Below are positions 37,901 through 45,530 of a stretch of 64,000 bases of DNA, piece by piece. The notes under the pieces were generated by a model that saw nothing but the letters and a program-made list of their open reading frames with translations, had not been told where the DNA came from and searched no databases. Origin of the DNA: Corynebacterium pseudopelargi (GTDB lineage: Bacteria; Actinomycetota; Actinomycetes; Mycobacteriales; Mycobacteriaceae); NCBI RefSeq assembly GCF_003814005.1, contig NZ_CP033898.1, forward strand, positions 2,046,001 through 2,110,000, written 5' to 3'. How positions within the stretch are numbered: the stretch's first letter is position 1; every line of letters begins with the position of its first letter. Position numbers and translations under genes: made by a program.

Positions 37901-37927
37901 ACTATAGCACGCTGATGGTGGTGCCAA
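37901..37927 (-). promoter_or_regulatory. secE: secE promoter
   Basis: Minus strand TTGGCA (37922-37927), 15-nt spacer, extended -10 TGC-TATAGT (37901-37906 for TATAGT). Confidence 0.55.
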
Positions 37928-37936
37928 TAGAACGCA

Positions 37937-37971
37937 AGAACACCCGGTGCCTCAAGGCAACCGGGTGTTCT
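37937..37971. terminator. terminator after tRNA-Trp
   Basis: 12-bp stem (AGAACACCCGGT with ACCGGGTGTTCT) with an inner GCC/GGC. It lies 15 nt after the tRNA-Trp 3' end. Confidence 0.85.
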
Positions 37972-37985
37972 CTATTTTCCTCTTG

Positions 37986-38058
37986 CAGGGGCGACAGGAC
38001 TCGAACCTGCAACCTTCGGTTTTGGAGACCGATGCTCTACCAATTGAGCCACGCCCCT
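37986..38058 (-). tRNA. tRNA-Trp (CCA)
   Basis: Cloverleaf on the minus strand with acceptor AGGGGCG/CGCCCCT, discriminator G, anticodon loop CTCCAAA (anticodon CCA) and T arm GTTCGAGTC. The genomic copy lacks CCA. It lies immediately upstream of secE, a common actinobacterial order. Confidence 0.97.
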
Positions 38059-38062
38059 TTGG

Positions 38063-38134
38063 TAGCGATGGCGAGAATTGAACTCGCGACACAGCGATTA
38101 TGAGTCGCTTGCTCTACCACTGAGCTACACCGCC
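38063..38134 (-). tRNA. tRNA-Met (CAT)
   Basis: Minus strand cloverleaf, acceptor GGCGGTG/CATCGCT with G-T pairs, anticodon loop CTCATAA (CAT), T arm GTTCAATTC. The first acceptor pair G-T can form and the anticodon stem lacks the three G-C pairs of initiators, so this is elongator tRNA-Met. 4 nt from tRNA-Trp, so co-transcribed. Confidence 0.95.
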
Positions 38135-38172
38135 ACGATCTTCCAACTAGGTTACCCTAGATAAAAGAACAG

Positions 38173-38245
38173 AGCCCCCTGACAGAATCGAACTGTCGAC
38201 CTTTTCCTTACCATGGAAACGCTCTGCCGACTGAGCTAAGGGGGC
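38173..38245 (-). tRNA. tRNA-Thr (GGT)
   Basis: Minus strand cloverleaf, acceptor GCCCCCT/AGGGGGC, discriminator T, anticodon loop ATGGTAA (anticodon GGT) with stem TTTCC/GGAAA, T arm GTTCGATTC. It starts the Thr-Met-Trp tRNA run. Confidence 0.97.
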
Positions 38246-38306
38246 GCTAGCCTCATTGAATTGTGCCGGTATTTTCCGACCCGCTCCTGTTGAAGCCTGA
38301 TAAAGA

Positions 38307-38513
38307 TTAACCCGAAGCATTGAAAGAACACAAATCTGCACTACAGCCTAGTTTTTCAGCGCCCCAACGCTTCCGTTTCCAACGCCCCTGATCACCACGG
38401 CCGCGCCAGAAGCCAGCGCGCCCTCGATCGAAGTCCCGCTGGAAGTCCAGCGCCGCCTGACGCGCCTGGGGATCATGCTCTTCTGAACGCTTAGCAACCT
38501 TGCGCTGCATCAT
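38307..38513 (-). CDS. micro-ORF 2: basic 68-aa hypothetical protein
   Basis: 68 aa, strongly basic and aromatic in the middle (RGRAGFWRGRGDQGRWKRKRWG). Its ATG overlaps the stop of the upstream micro-ORF by 4 bases (ATGA), the geometry of translational coupling. No known family recognised. The promoter and ribosome site upstream of micro-ORF 1 would serve both. An alternative reading is one gene split by a frameshift, with micro-ORF 1 as its signal or membrane segment. Confidence 0.5.
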   Translation of the reverse strand: MMQRKVAKRSEEHDPQARQAALDFQRDFDRGRAGFWRGRGDQGRWKRKRWGAEKLGCSADLCSFNASG

Positions 38514-38596
38514 GCCGGCAGGAATACGGGAAAGACGCCAGTCGCCGCAAGTATTGCGCCCATCGATCCCGAAGCCAATAGAATTTTCCGCTTCAT
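38510..38596 (-). CDS. micro-ORF 1: 28-aa hydrophobic peptide
   Basis: Starts at the ATG at 38596 with GGAGGGG 2-3 nt upstream and a near-consensus promoter (TTGACC-16-TACAAT) about 30 nt further up. The peptide begins MKRKILLASGS and continues as an uninterrupted hydrophobic stretch ending VFPVFLPA, like a signal peptide or a membrane micro-protein. The spacing of the ribosome site is tight. The stop is coupled to micro-ORF 2. Too short for automatic gene calls. Confidence 0.5.
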   Translation of the reverse strand: MKRKILLASGSMGAILAATGVFPVFLPA

Positions 38597-38625
38597 AACC
38601 CCTCCACCGTGTCGTAGGTCACCTC

Positions 38626-38653
38626 ATTGTAGGCTTGATCGAACTATGGTCAA
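38626..38653 (-). promoter_or_regulatory. promoter of the micro-ORF pair
   Basis: Minus strand TTGACC (38648-38653), 16-nt spacer, TACAAT (38626-38631); the closest to consensus in the tRNA region. The transcript would run through the micro-ORFs and possibly into tRNA-Thr, since no terminator stands between. Confidence 0.65.
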
Positions 38654-38673
38654 GGTTTTTTGGGAAACGCGAA

Positions 38674-38701
38674 GGAGCCCGTCACTTTCGTGACGGGCTC
38701 C
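38674..38701 (-). terminator. terminator after tRNA-Tyr
   Basis: Perfect 12-bp stem (38674-38685 with 38690-38701) closed by a GAAA tetraloop on the minus strand, 11 nt after the tRNA-Tyr end; followed by TTCGCGTTTCCC. Confidence 0.85.
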
Positions 38702-38712
38702 TTACATTGCTG

Positions 38713-38794
38713 TGCCAGGTAGAAGATTCGAACTTCTGTAGGCAATGCCGACGGATTTACAGTCCGCTCCCTTTGGCCGCTCGGGCAACCTGGC
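38713..38794 (-). tRNA. tRNA-Tyr (GTA)
   Basis: Minus strand class II tRNA of 82 nt, acceptor GCCAGGT/ACCTGGC, discriminator A, anticodon loop CTGTAAA (anticodon GTA), a long variable arm and T arm GTTCGAATC. It is separated from the other tRNAs by its own terminator. Confidence 0.96.
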
Positions 38795-38855
38795 GTGCGT
38801 TGAACACTCTACACTGCCCATCCCGCAACATTGCAAATTCGCACTACAACAGCCA

Positions 38856-39881
38856 TTATCCAACGCGTGCGACAGTAAAGCGAGCCAAGTTGCGCAGTGC
38901 ATCCGTGGTGGCACATGCAGGCAGCGCCTCGAGGTGCTGCTCGGCTTCGTTGAGGTACGCGGAGACGTCGTCAAGCGCCTTTTGACGCCCCTGCGACTTC
39001 GCCAGCAGGCCCAGCACATGCTCCACCGTGGCGTCGTCATGGATGGGGCCGGTGAGGATGCCGCGCAGCTCCTCACCCACCGGGGTGTCTTCCTGCAGCG
39101 CGTAGAGCACAGGAAGGGTGAACACGCCTTCGCGCAGGTCCGTGCCGGGGGTCTTGCCGGACTGGGTGGTATCAGAGAAGATGTCGATGAAGTCGTCCAC
39201 GATCTGGAAGACCATGCCGATGGCATAGCCGTAACCCTGCAAGGCCTTGATGTGCTCCTGGCTTGCCCCGGAGTGCAGGCCGCCAAGGAAGCCAGCAGAG
39301 GCGATCAGCACGCCGGTTTTTTCGCGGATCACATTCATGTAGTGCTCCACCGGATCCCCGTCGCCAGCGCCGATGGTCTCGCGCATCTGGCCGGTAACCA
39401 GATCCCCGAAGGTCTCGGCAAAGTGCGCCACCGTTTCCACACCCAGCTCACTCATGATGCGCGAGGTGTGCGCCAACAGGATGTCGCCAGCCAGGATGGC
39501 CACCGAGTTATTCCAACGGGCGTTGGCACTGGGCACGCCACGGCGCTTATCGGCCTCATCCATCACATCATCGTGATAGAGGGTGGCCAGGTGCGTCATC
39601 TCTACAATCGCGGCGGCCTTGATCACGCGATCATTCATCGGCTCGCTGCCGTATTGGGAGGCCAGCAGCGCGAACATGGGGCGGAAGCGCTTGCCGCCTG
39701 CCTTGGTCAGGTGCAGCACCTTCTCGGAAACAAAGGCCTCGCCTTTCGATAGCTCCTCGATCAGCAGCGTTTCTACGCGCTCCATGCCATCGGCTACGGC
39801 CTTGTTTAGGGTGTCGTCGCCAAGATCGACGTGTGCCGCCGCCACTGGCTGCGATCCTTCGGCGCCGTTGCTCATTTCCAC
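38856..39881 (-). CDS. polyprenyl diphosphate synthase (menaquinone side chain)
   Basis: 341 aa from a GTG at 39881; an ATG two codons later is equally possible. Both aspartate-rich motifs of trans-prenyl transferases are present: YHDDVMDEADKRRG and DDFIDIFSDTTQ, with the lysine/arginine GGKRFRP. These enzymes extend farnesyl diphosphate with isopentenyl units to the C40-C50 tail of menaquinone. The chain length cannot be read safely. It is divergent from menJ and equivalent in place to grcC1 of Mycobacterium tuberculosis. Confidence 0.92.
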   Translation of the reverse strand: MEMSNGAEGSQPVAAAHVDLGDDTLNKAVADGMERVETLLIEELSKGEAFVSEKVLHLTKAGGKRFRPMFALLASQYGSEPMNDRVIKAAAIVEMTHLATLYHDDVMDEADKRRGVPSANARWNNSVAILAGDILLAHTSRIMSELGVETVAHFAETFGDLVTGQMRETIGAGDGDPVEHYMNVIREKTGVLIASAGFLGGLHSGASQEHIKALQGYGYAIGMVFQIVDDFIDIFSDTTQSGKTPGTDLREGVFTLPVLYALQEDTPVGEELRGILTGPIHDDATVEHVLGLLAKSQGRQKALDDVSAYLNEAEQHLEALPACATTDALRNLARFTVARVG

Positions 39882-40038
39882 ACTGCCTTACATTGAGGTC
39901 GAGGGCTCGGCGCCGAGGGGCTCAAAGCGTCGTGCCACGTGAAGCATGTTCCAACTAACCCCTTTACCGTAGTCGAAACGCCCACATACACACACCCCGG
40001 GGTGCACGGCCAGCAGTTGAACTGCCACAATAACCCCT

Positions 40039-41271
40039 GTGACTCCTACGCAATTAAGCCCAGAGCTGCTCGTGATCGGTGCAGGACCAGCCGGATCCGC
40101 CGCTGCTTGGCACGCCGCGCAACAAGGCCTCGACGTGCTGATCGTTGATCAAGCACAATTCCCCCGCGATAAAACCTGCGGCGATGGCCTCACCCCTCGC
40201 GCGATTCACCAGCTTGAGTTGATGGGCATCGACGTCACCTCCCACTACCACTCCAAGGGCCTGAAATTGCACGGCTTCGGCGGTTCCGTTGAAGCACCCT
40301 GGCCCGACTCCCCCTTCGGCACCCTCGGCTCGGCCATGCCCCGCACCGAGCTGGATCAAACCCTGCTGGATCACGCCGTGGCGCAGGACAGTGTTCGTTT
40401 CCTTGGTGGCGCAGGCGCTACGGAGGTAACAGTCGAGGGGTCGATCAAGCAGGTGCGTTTGAGCGACGGCACCCAGATCCATCCGCGTTTTGTCATCGTG
40501 GCCGATGGGGTGCGTTCCACCTTTGGCAAACAGCTCGGCCGCACCTGGCATAAAGGTGAAGTATTTGGCATTGCCGCGCGCTCCTACTGCGATACGCCCT
40601 TCTGCGATGAACCCTGGATCCATTCGCACCTTGAGCTTCGCGACGCCGAAGGGACGATTCAGCCAGGCTATGGGTGGATCTTTCCGCTTGGCGACGGCCG
40701 CGCGAACGTCGGTTGCGGCGCCCTTTCCACTGACAAGCGCCCAGCGAAAGTGAATACCAAAAAGCTGCTGCATCTCTATGCCGATCAGCAACGCGTTGCC
40801 TGGGAGTTTGCTAAGCCCCAGCACGTCACCTCCGCGCTGCTGCCCATGGGTGGCGCAGTATCTGGCGTGGCAGGACCGAACTGGATGCTCATTGGTGATG
40901 CAGCCGCCTGCGTGAACCCGCTCAACGGCGAGGGCATCGACTATGGATTAGAAACTGCCCGCATGGCAGTAGCGATCCTGGGCCAAGGCGAAGACTTCAG
41001 CGATACATGGCCTGCTGTCTTGCGCGAACACTATGGCGAGGCCTTCCTGCTGGCGCGCACCTTGGCTCGTGCTTTGACCTACCCACAATTCTTGCCACTT
41101 ACAGGTCCATTCGCGCTGCGCAAACCGCTGGGGAAGTACATCATGCCCACGGCCGCCCGCTTGATGGGCAACCTCGTGGTAGAACAAGACCGCGACCTGG
41201 TGGCTCGTTGCTGGCGCGCGGCCTCAGGGATGAGCATGCGTTTGCGCGGCGATAGGGTGCTGTGGGGATAA
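40039..41271 (+). CDS. menJ: geranylgeranyl reductase family protein, probable menaquinone reductase MenJ
   Basis: 410 aa. FAD-binding N-terminus VIGAGPAGSAAAWHAAQQGL, then DKTCGDGLTPRA (the C-x-D-G segment of the family), and GDAAACVNPLNGEGIDYGLE near residue 280. In mycobacteria the equivalent Rv0561c (MenJ) saturates one prenyl unit of menaquinone; position next to the polyprenyl synthase and men genes supports the same job here. GTG start at 40039; no ribosome site is visible, so the mRNA may be leaderless. Confidence 0.85.
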   Translation: MTPTQLSPELLVIGAGPAGSAAAWHAAQQGLDVLIVDQAQFPRDKTCGDGLTPRAIHQLELMGIDVTSHYHSKGLKLHGFGGSVEAPWPDSPFGTLGSAMPRTELDQTLLDHAVAQDSVRFLGGAGATEVTVEGSIKQVRLSDGTQIHPRFVIVADGVRSTFGKQLGRTWHKGEVFGIAARSYCDTPFCDEPWIHSHLELRDAEGTIQPGYGWIFPLGDGRANVGCGALSTDKRPAKVNTKKLLHLYADQQRVAWEFAKPQHVTSALLPMGGAVSGVAGPNWMLIGDAAACVNPLNGEGIDYGLETARMAVAILGQGEDFSDTWPAVLREHYGEAFLLARTLARALTYPQFLPLTGPFALRKPLGKYIMPTAARLMGNLVVEQDRDLVARCWRAASGMSMRLRGDRVLWG

Positions 41272-41309
41272 ACGCAGGCGATAGGGCACACAAACGCAAC
41301 GACGCTTTC

Positions 41310-41315
41310 TAGAGT
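41310..41315 (+). promoter_or_regulatory. -10 box upstream of the hydroxyacid dehydrogenase gene
   Basis: TAGAGT, 7 nt before the ATG at 41323. An AAAGG sits in the same 7 nt, so a leadered mRNA from elsewhere is also possible. Confidence 0.4.
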
Positions 41316-41322
41316 TAAAGGC

Positions 41323-42288
41323 ATGCAGCAATCAAAACTCGTCGTCGTCGGTCTGGGTCATGTTGGTTCTTATGTGTTGAGCTATGCCATGGACTCAGGC
41401 CTGTATTCAGAAATTGTCACCATCGATATTGAGCCGAAGATCGCGCTCGGTGAAGCAGTAGACCAAGCGCAATCCACCGGCGTGATGGGCACTACGCACA
41501 CCTATTGCCACGCAGGCGATTACAGCGACTGCAAAGATGCAGACATCATCATCGTGGCCGCCGGCGCCTCCATCGTGCCAGACCCCAACGATCCCGAGCG
41601 CCTACCCGATCGCTCCGAACTGGCAGGGCTCAGCGGCGTGGTGGTGCGCGATGTGATGAGCAATATCGTCCAACACACCAAGGATGCGGTGATTATCTTC
41701 ATCACCAACCCACTGGATGCCGTGGTGCATGTGGCCGTGACCGAATTCGACTACCCCACCCACAAGATCTTCGGCACCGGCACCATGCTCGATTCCGCGC
41801 GCCTGCGCTACGCCATCGGCCAAGAGCTCGGTATCGACCCCAAATCCGTTACCGGCTACATGATCGGCGAGCACGGCTCCACCGCCCTGCCAGCCCTTTC
41901 ACAAGTCAATGTCTTTGGCCTTGGCTGGGAAGAACTCGGCCAATGGCGCGGCAGCGCGCTGCCAAGCGCACCAGAAATGCAAGAACGCGTGATCCGCTCC
42001 GCCTACGACGTGCTGCTGAACAAAGGCTGGACCAACGCCGGTGTGGCACGCTCTGCTAACGCACTGGCCAAGTGCCTGCTCATCGGCGAACGCTCCGTGC
42101 ACCCCATCTGCACGCTGATCACTGACGGCATCTACGACTTGCCCGAAGTCTCACTGTCCCTGCCCACCTTCATCGAACCCGAGGGTTGGGCAAAACGCCT
42201 CCAACCCCAGCTCAACGACTGGGAAATTGAGCAACTGCATCACTCGGCCAAGTTCATCCTCGACACCGTGGAGAACACCAAGCAGTAG
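41323..42288 (+). CDS. L-lactate / 2-hydroxyacid dehydrogenase family protein
   Basis: 321 aa. Rossmann loop VVGLGHVGSYVL, acidic NAD-specifying residue in IVTIDIE, catalytic Asp/His region GTGTMLDSARLR and MIGEHGSTALPALSQ with the active-site histidine. The mobile loop that in true lactate dehydrogenases reads near ETRLDL is longer and different here (PDPNDPERLPDRSELAG), closer to L-2-hydroxyisocaproate dehydrogenases. So a branched or longer 2-oxo acid may be the substrate. It lies inside the menaquinone cluster without an obvious link. Confidence 0.7.
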   Translation: MQQSKLVVVGLGHVGSYVLSYAMDSGLYSEIVTIDIEPKIALGEAVDQAQSTGVMGTTHTYCHAGDYSDCKDADIIIVAAGASIVPDPNDPERLPDRSELAGLSGVVVRDVMSNIVQHTKDAVIIFITNPLDAVVHVAVTEFDYPTHKIFGTGTMLDSARLRYAIGQELGIDPKSVTGYMIGEHGSTALPALSQVNVFGLGWEELGQWRGSALPSAPEMQERVIRSAYDVLLNKGWTNAGVARSANALAKCLLIGERSVHPICTLITDGIYDLPEVSLSLPTFIEPEGWAKRLQPQLNDWEIEQLHHSAKFILDTVENTKQ

Positions 42289-42326
42289 CAGGCCGGGGGC
42301 AGTTCCGCGGATCGTGCAACAACCTG

Positions 42327-43205
42327 CTAAAACTCCTCAATCATGATCTTGCCCATGCCCATGAGCTTTTCATAGGCATTGGGCTTGGTCATGAGTTCGC
42401 CCATGTTGTCTGGCACGATCTCCCAGCTCACGCCGAATTCGTCGCGAAGCCAACCGCAACGCTCGGCCTCCGGCACGGCGCTGAGGCCATCGAAGTAGTG
42501 GTCAATTTCTTCCTGGCCGTGGGCATTGACCAGCAGCGCCACGCCGCCATCGAAGCTAAACGGTTGCTTGACCGCGGAGTCCATGGCACCGATGGTTTCA
42601 CCGAGCAGCTCGAAGGTGGCAAACACCACCGACTCGGGCTCAATCACCCCGTTAGCATCCTGGCCAATCTCACCGTAGGTCACCTTTTGGTTCACGCGGC
42701 CGCTAAAAAGCTTGGTATAACGCTCGATGGCCTCCCCGGCGCGATTCTGGGCCTCGCCGCAGAACATGAGGCTGGGGTACATGGCGGGGAGGTCGGTGGG
42801 TTCGGTGTGGCTGAACAACTGCCAGCTCACACCAAACTTGTCCTGCACCCAGGCGTAATGCTCATTGAAGTCATAAGAGCCCAAGGGCATGAGGGCAAAG
42901 CCACCATCTGTGAGGTGCTCATAGAGCTTGGCGGTGGCCTCGACGCTGGGGTTGCTCACCATCAAAGAGATCGAGGGGTTGGGGGTGAAGGTGTCATCAG
43001 CGTTGATGAGCATGATGTGAAAGCCGCGCAGGGAAAGCTCGATCAATAGCGTTTGCCCGGCCATGGGCTGCTGGAAATCCAGCAGGCCTTCCTCGGGGTA
43101 ACGCTGGTGCTCAACAACGTGGGCATCTTCGAAGGCGGCCAAGTAGAACTCGGCCATTTCATCGGCATTGCCGTTACACCAAATATTCGGGACGATTTTT
43201 TGCAT
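42327..43205 (-). CDS. VOC-superfamily protein with two PhnB-like (3-demethylubiquinone methyltransferase-like) domains
   Basis: 292 aa made of two repeats of about 140 residues, each with the pattern QKIVPNIWCNG / PSLMFCGEAQNRAGEA near its start and F-G-V-SW-[QE] near its end (KFGVSWQLF, EFGVSWEIV). This is the PF06983 type of VOC fold; despite the name these are not methyltransferases, and functions vary. The gene ends convergent with the dehydrogenase and is placed upstream of nothing in the cluster. The ATG at 43205 has TAGCCT 6 nt upstream. Confidence 0.8.
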   Translation of the reverse strand: MQKIVPNIWCNGNADEMAEFYLAAFEDAHVVEHQRYPEEGLLDFQQPMAGQTLLIELSLRGFHIMLINADDTFTPNPSISLMVSNPSVEATAKLYEHLTDGGFALMPLGSYDFNEHYAWVQDKFGVSWQLFSHTEPTDLPAMYPSLMFCGEAQNRAGEAIERYTKLFSGRVNQKVTYGEIGQDANGVIEPESVVFATFELLGETIGAMDSAVKQPFSFDGGVALLVNAHGQEEIDHYFDGLSAVPEAERCGWLRDEFGVSWEIVPDNMGELMTKPNAYEKLMGMGKIMIEEF

Positions 43206-43227
43206 GCCCCGAGGCTACCTGGCACTA

Positions 43228-43917
43228 CTAGGCAGGCTTGATGGCAGAGTGCATGGCCACGATGCCGAAGGTGAGGTTTTGCCAGCCGCAATCCGACCAA
43301 CCATTGGCGTTGATCTCACGCGCCAAGGCCTCTTGTTCCGGCCAAGCGCGGATGGAATCGGCTAAGTACTCATAGGCATCGGGGTTGGAAGATACGAGGC
43401 GAGCCACCGGCGGTAAGAGGCGCATCAGGTATTCCTTGTACACGGTGCCAAATACCGGCACCACGGGCTTGGAAAACTCCGCCACCGTCAGCCTGCCACC
43501 GGGTTTGGTCACGCGCGCCATTTCGCGCAGCCCGGCGCGGAAATCGTGGATATTGCGCAGGCCGTAGGAGATTGTGACCGCGTCGAAGGTGTTATCGGCA
43601 AAGGGCAGTTGCATGCCATCGCCGCAGACCTTGGGCACGTCGCGTTCGGCACCTGCTGCGAGCATGCCCTGGGAGAAGTCGCAGGCAATCACGGTGGCGC
43701 CGGACTTGGCTAGCTCCTCGGTAGATACTGCGGTGCCGGCGGCAAGGTCGAGTACGAGCTCGCCGGGGCGCAGGTCTAGGCGCTCGCGGGTGCGTTTGCG
43801 CCAGTGCCGATCCTGACCAAAGCTCAAGATGGTGTTGGTGAGGTCGTATTTTTTGCCCACCGCGTCAAACATTTTTGCCACGTCGCTGGGTTGTTTATCC
43901 AAAGATGCCTTAGCCAC
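43228..43917 (-). CDS. menG: demethylmenaquinone methyltransferase
   Basis: 229 aa. UbiE/MenG hallmarks: [13 protein letters not shown], the SAM loop [12 protein letters not shown], and [20 protein letters not shown]. It transfers the last methyl group to demethylmenaquinone. GTG start at 43917 with TACACT 8 nt upstream (leaderless). Followed by the VOC gene, preceded by mgtA, in the order seen at Rv0557-Rv0558 in mycobacteria. Confidence 0.95.
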   Translation of the reverse strand: MAKASLDKQPSDVAKMFDAVGKKYDLTNTILSFGQDRHWRKRTRERLDLRPGELVLDLAAGTAVSTEELAKSGATVIACDFSQGMLAAGAERDVPKVCGDGMQLPFADNTFDAVTISYGLRNIHDFRAGLREMARVTKPGGRLTVAEFSKPVVPVFGTVYKEYLMRLLPPVARLVSSNPDAYEYLADSIRAWPEQEALAREINANGWSDCGWQNLTFGIVAMHSAIKPA

Positions 43918-43925
43918 GCTGTGTA

Positions 43926-43931
43926 AGTGTA
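43926..43931 (-). promoter_or_regulatory. menG: -10 box of leaderless menG
   Basis: TACACT on the minus strand, 8 nt before the GTG at 43917. Confidence 0.5.
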
Positions 43932-43957
43932 GTCAACGCCGCTTCTGCCTTTGGGCG

Positions 43958-45049
43958 CTAAGCCACAAAACAGGCACGCACCTGGGCGTAGTGCTCAAAT
44001 AATGCTTCGCACACGGCGTCCCAGGTTCGCGGCTCTACCTTCGCCCTGGCTGCTTTGCTCATCGCGTCGTGTTGCTTAGCTAGTCGACGCACCGCGTCAG
44101 GCAATTCCTGCTCAAATGATGCAACAGGCAGCAGTTCCCCAACGCTTGGGTCGATGAGGTCAATCGGGCCACCGGCGCGCGGGGCGATGGTTGGTACACC
44201 GCTGGCGTGAGCTTCTTGAATGGTTTGGCAGAAGGTTTCAAATTCCCCGGTGTGCACGAAGATATCCAGGTTCGCCATCTCCTCGGCGAGCTCTTCGCCA
44301 TACCGTGCACCGAGGAACTCAGCATTGGGCATCGCTCTTTGCAGCGCGCCGCGTTCTGGCCCATCACCGATGATCACCAGCTCAAAGGCTGGGTCTTGAT
44401 CCAGGCAGGCCAGGCGGTGCACGCTTTTTTCTGCGGCGAGCCTGCCCACGTAGCCCACCCTGATTGGTTGGTCTTGTGACTTCTGGCGGCGGCGCTTCTT
44501 GGGGTGAAAAAGCGCTACGTCTACTCCCCTGCCCCAGCGCTGAATATCGTGCACACCTGCGCGGCGCAGTTCCTGCTCGGCCACGCTACTGGGGGCCAGT
44601 GTGAGGCTGCAGGCATTGTGCAAGGTGGCAATCCAGCGCCAGGAGGCTTGGTAGAGCCAGCTCAGGCGATAGCGAAGTGAAAAGCCTGCAATATCTGTTT
44701 GAAATACCGCCACGCAGGGAACATCGAGGTGCTTTGCAGCCCAAGCACCGGCGCCGCCAAGCACGAAGGGGCTTGCCAGGTGCACGACGTCTGGTTGGAA
44801 TTCACGTAAGGCAGAAAGCACCTTCGGGCTCGGGGCTCCTACCGGCAGGGAGTTAATTCTTGGTACTCGGATCTGCGGTACTCGAATGACCGGTGTGGTG
44901 CCTACGTTGCTGATGTCTTGGGCGCTACCCGGCGCGATCACGATGCATTCGTGCCCGTGGCGCGAGGCATAGTCGAGGATGCGCAACACGGAGTTGCTTA
45001 CTCCATTGACGTAGGGCAAAAAGGACTCGGCGATGATCGCCACGCGCAT
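43958..45049 (-). CDS. mgtA: GDP-mannose-dependent alpha-mannosyltransferase MgtA
   Basis: 363 aa, GT-B glycosyltransferase of family 4. N-terminal FLPYVNGVSNSVLRIL, acceptor loop HLASPFVLGG, and the C-terminal donor motif EFETFCQTIQEAHASGVP with the paired glutamates. The mycobacterial/corynebacterial orthologue (Rv0557/MgtA) adds mannose to a glucuronic-acid diacylglycerol for lipomannan-like glycolipids. Gene order next to menG supports the assignment. It starts at 45049, with GAGGTAAG upstream and 4 nt after the DUF3592 gene. Confidence 0.85.
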   Translation of the reverse strand: MRVAIIAESFLPYVNGVSNSVLRILDYASRHGHECIVIAPGSAQDISNVGTTPVIRVPQIRVPRINSLPVGAPSPKVLSALREFQPDVVHLASPFVLGGAGAWAAKHLDVPCVAVFQTDIAGFSLRYRLSWLYQASWRWIATLHNACSLTLAPSSVAEQELRRAGVHDIQRWGRGVDVALFHPKKRRRQKSQDQPIRVGYVGRLAAEKSVHRLACLDQDPAFELVIIGDGPERGALQRAMPNAEFLGARYGEELAEEMANLDIFVHTGEFETFCQTIQEAHASGVPTIAPRAGGPIDLIDPSVGELLPVASFEQELPDAVRRLAKQHDAMSKAARAKVEPRTWDAVCEALFEHYAQVRACFVA

Positions 45050-45053
45050 ACGC

Positions 45054-45530
45054 TTACCTCACGGTGGTGCGAATAGTGGGGGCCTTGGCGGCTTGCGTAG
45101 CAGGCCACCTGCTCACCAGCCACCATAACCCGGCGGCTATGGCACTCGCGACCGCTAGCGTGCTCAAGGCGGGAATCAGCGAAAGCGTCCACTTTCTTCC
45201 CTCAACCTTGGCTAAGTCGTAGTTGTCTTTCGCGTAGGTCACCCACACTCGCTGGCCTTCGCCTAAGTCGCTGGGATAGAGCAACCCCGTTTTCGGCGAA
45301 TGTAAGCGCCCATCATCGCCTTGGTATTCCACCGATGTGCGCAAAGTTCCCACATCAACCACCGTGGCCAGGGCACGCCCGGGGTTGTTATTGATGGTGC
45401 GGTCATTTAATGCAGGCCCAATCACCATGGCGGCACAACCGAGCACAGCAAAGATGTACAACACCAGCACTAATTGGTGAGCGCGGCGTCGAATAGCTGG
45501 GGTGATGCCTGGTCGGTGCAGCGGGCTCAC
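45054..45530 (-). CDS. DUF3592 membrane protein
   Basis: 158 aa. Two membrane segments (about 18-40 and 115-137) enclose a small extracytoplasmic domain with the DUF3592 pattern ([34 protein letters not shown]). Function unknown. GTG start overlaps the menD stop by 4 bases; the same protein type sits between menD and mgtA in mycobacteria (Rv0556). Confidence 0.75.
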   Translation of the reverse strand: MSPLHRPGITPAIRRRAHQLVLVLYIFAVLGCAAMVIGPALNDRTINNNPGRALATVVDVGTLRTSVEYQGDDGRLHSPKTGLLYPSDLGEGQRVWVTYAKDNYDLAKVEGRKWTLSLIPALSTLAVASAIAAGLWWLVSRWPATQAAKAPTIRTTVR

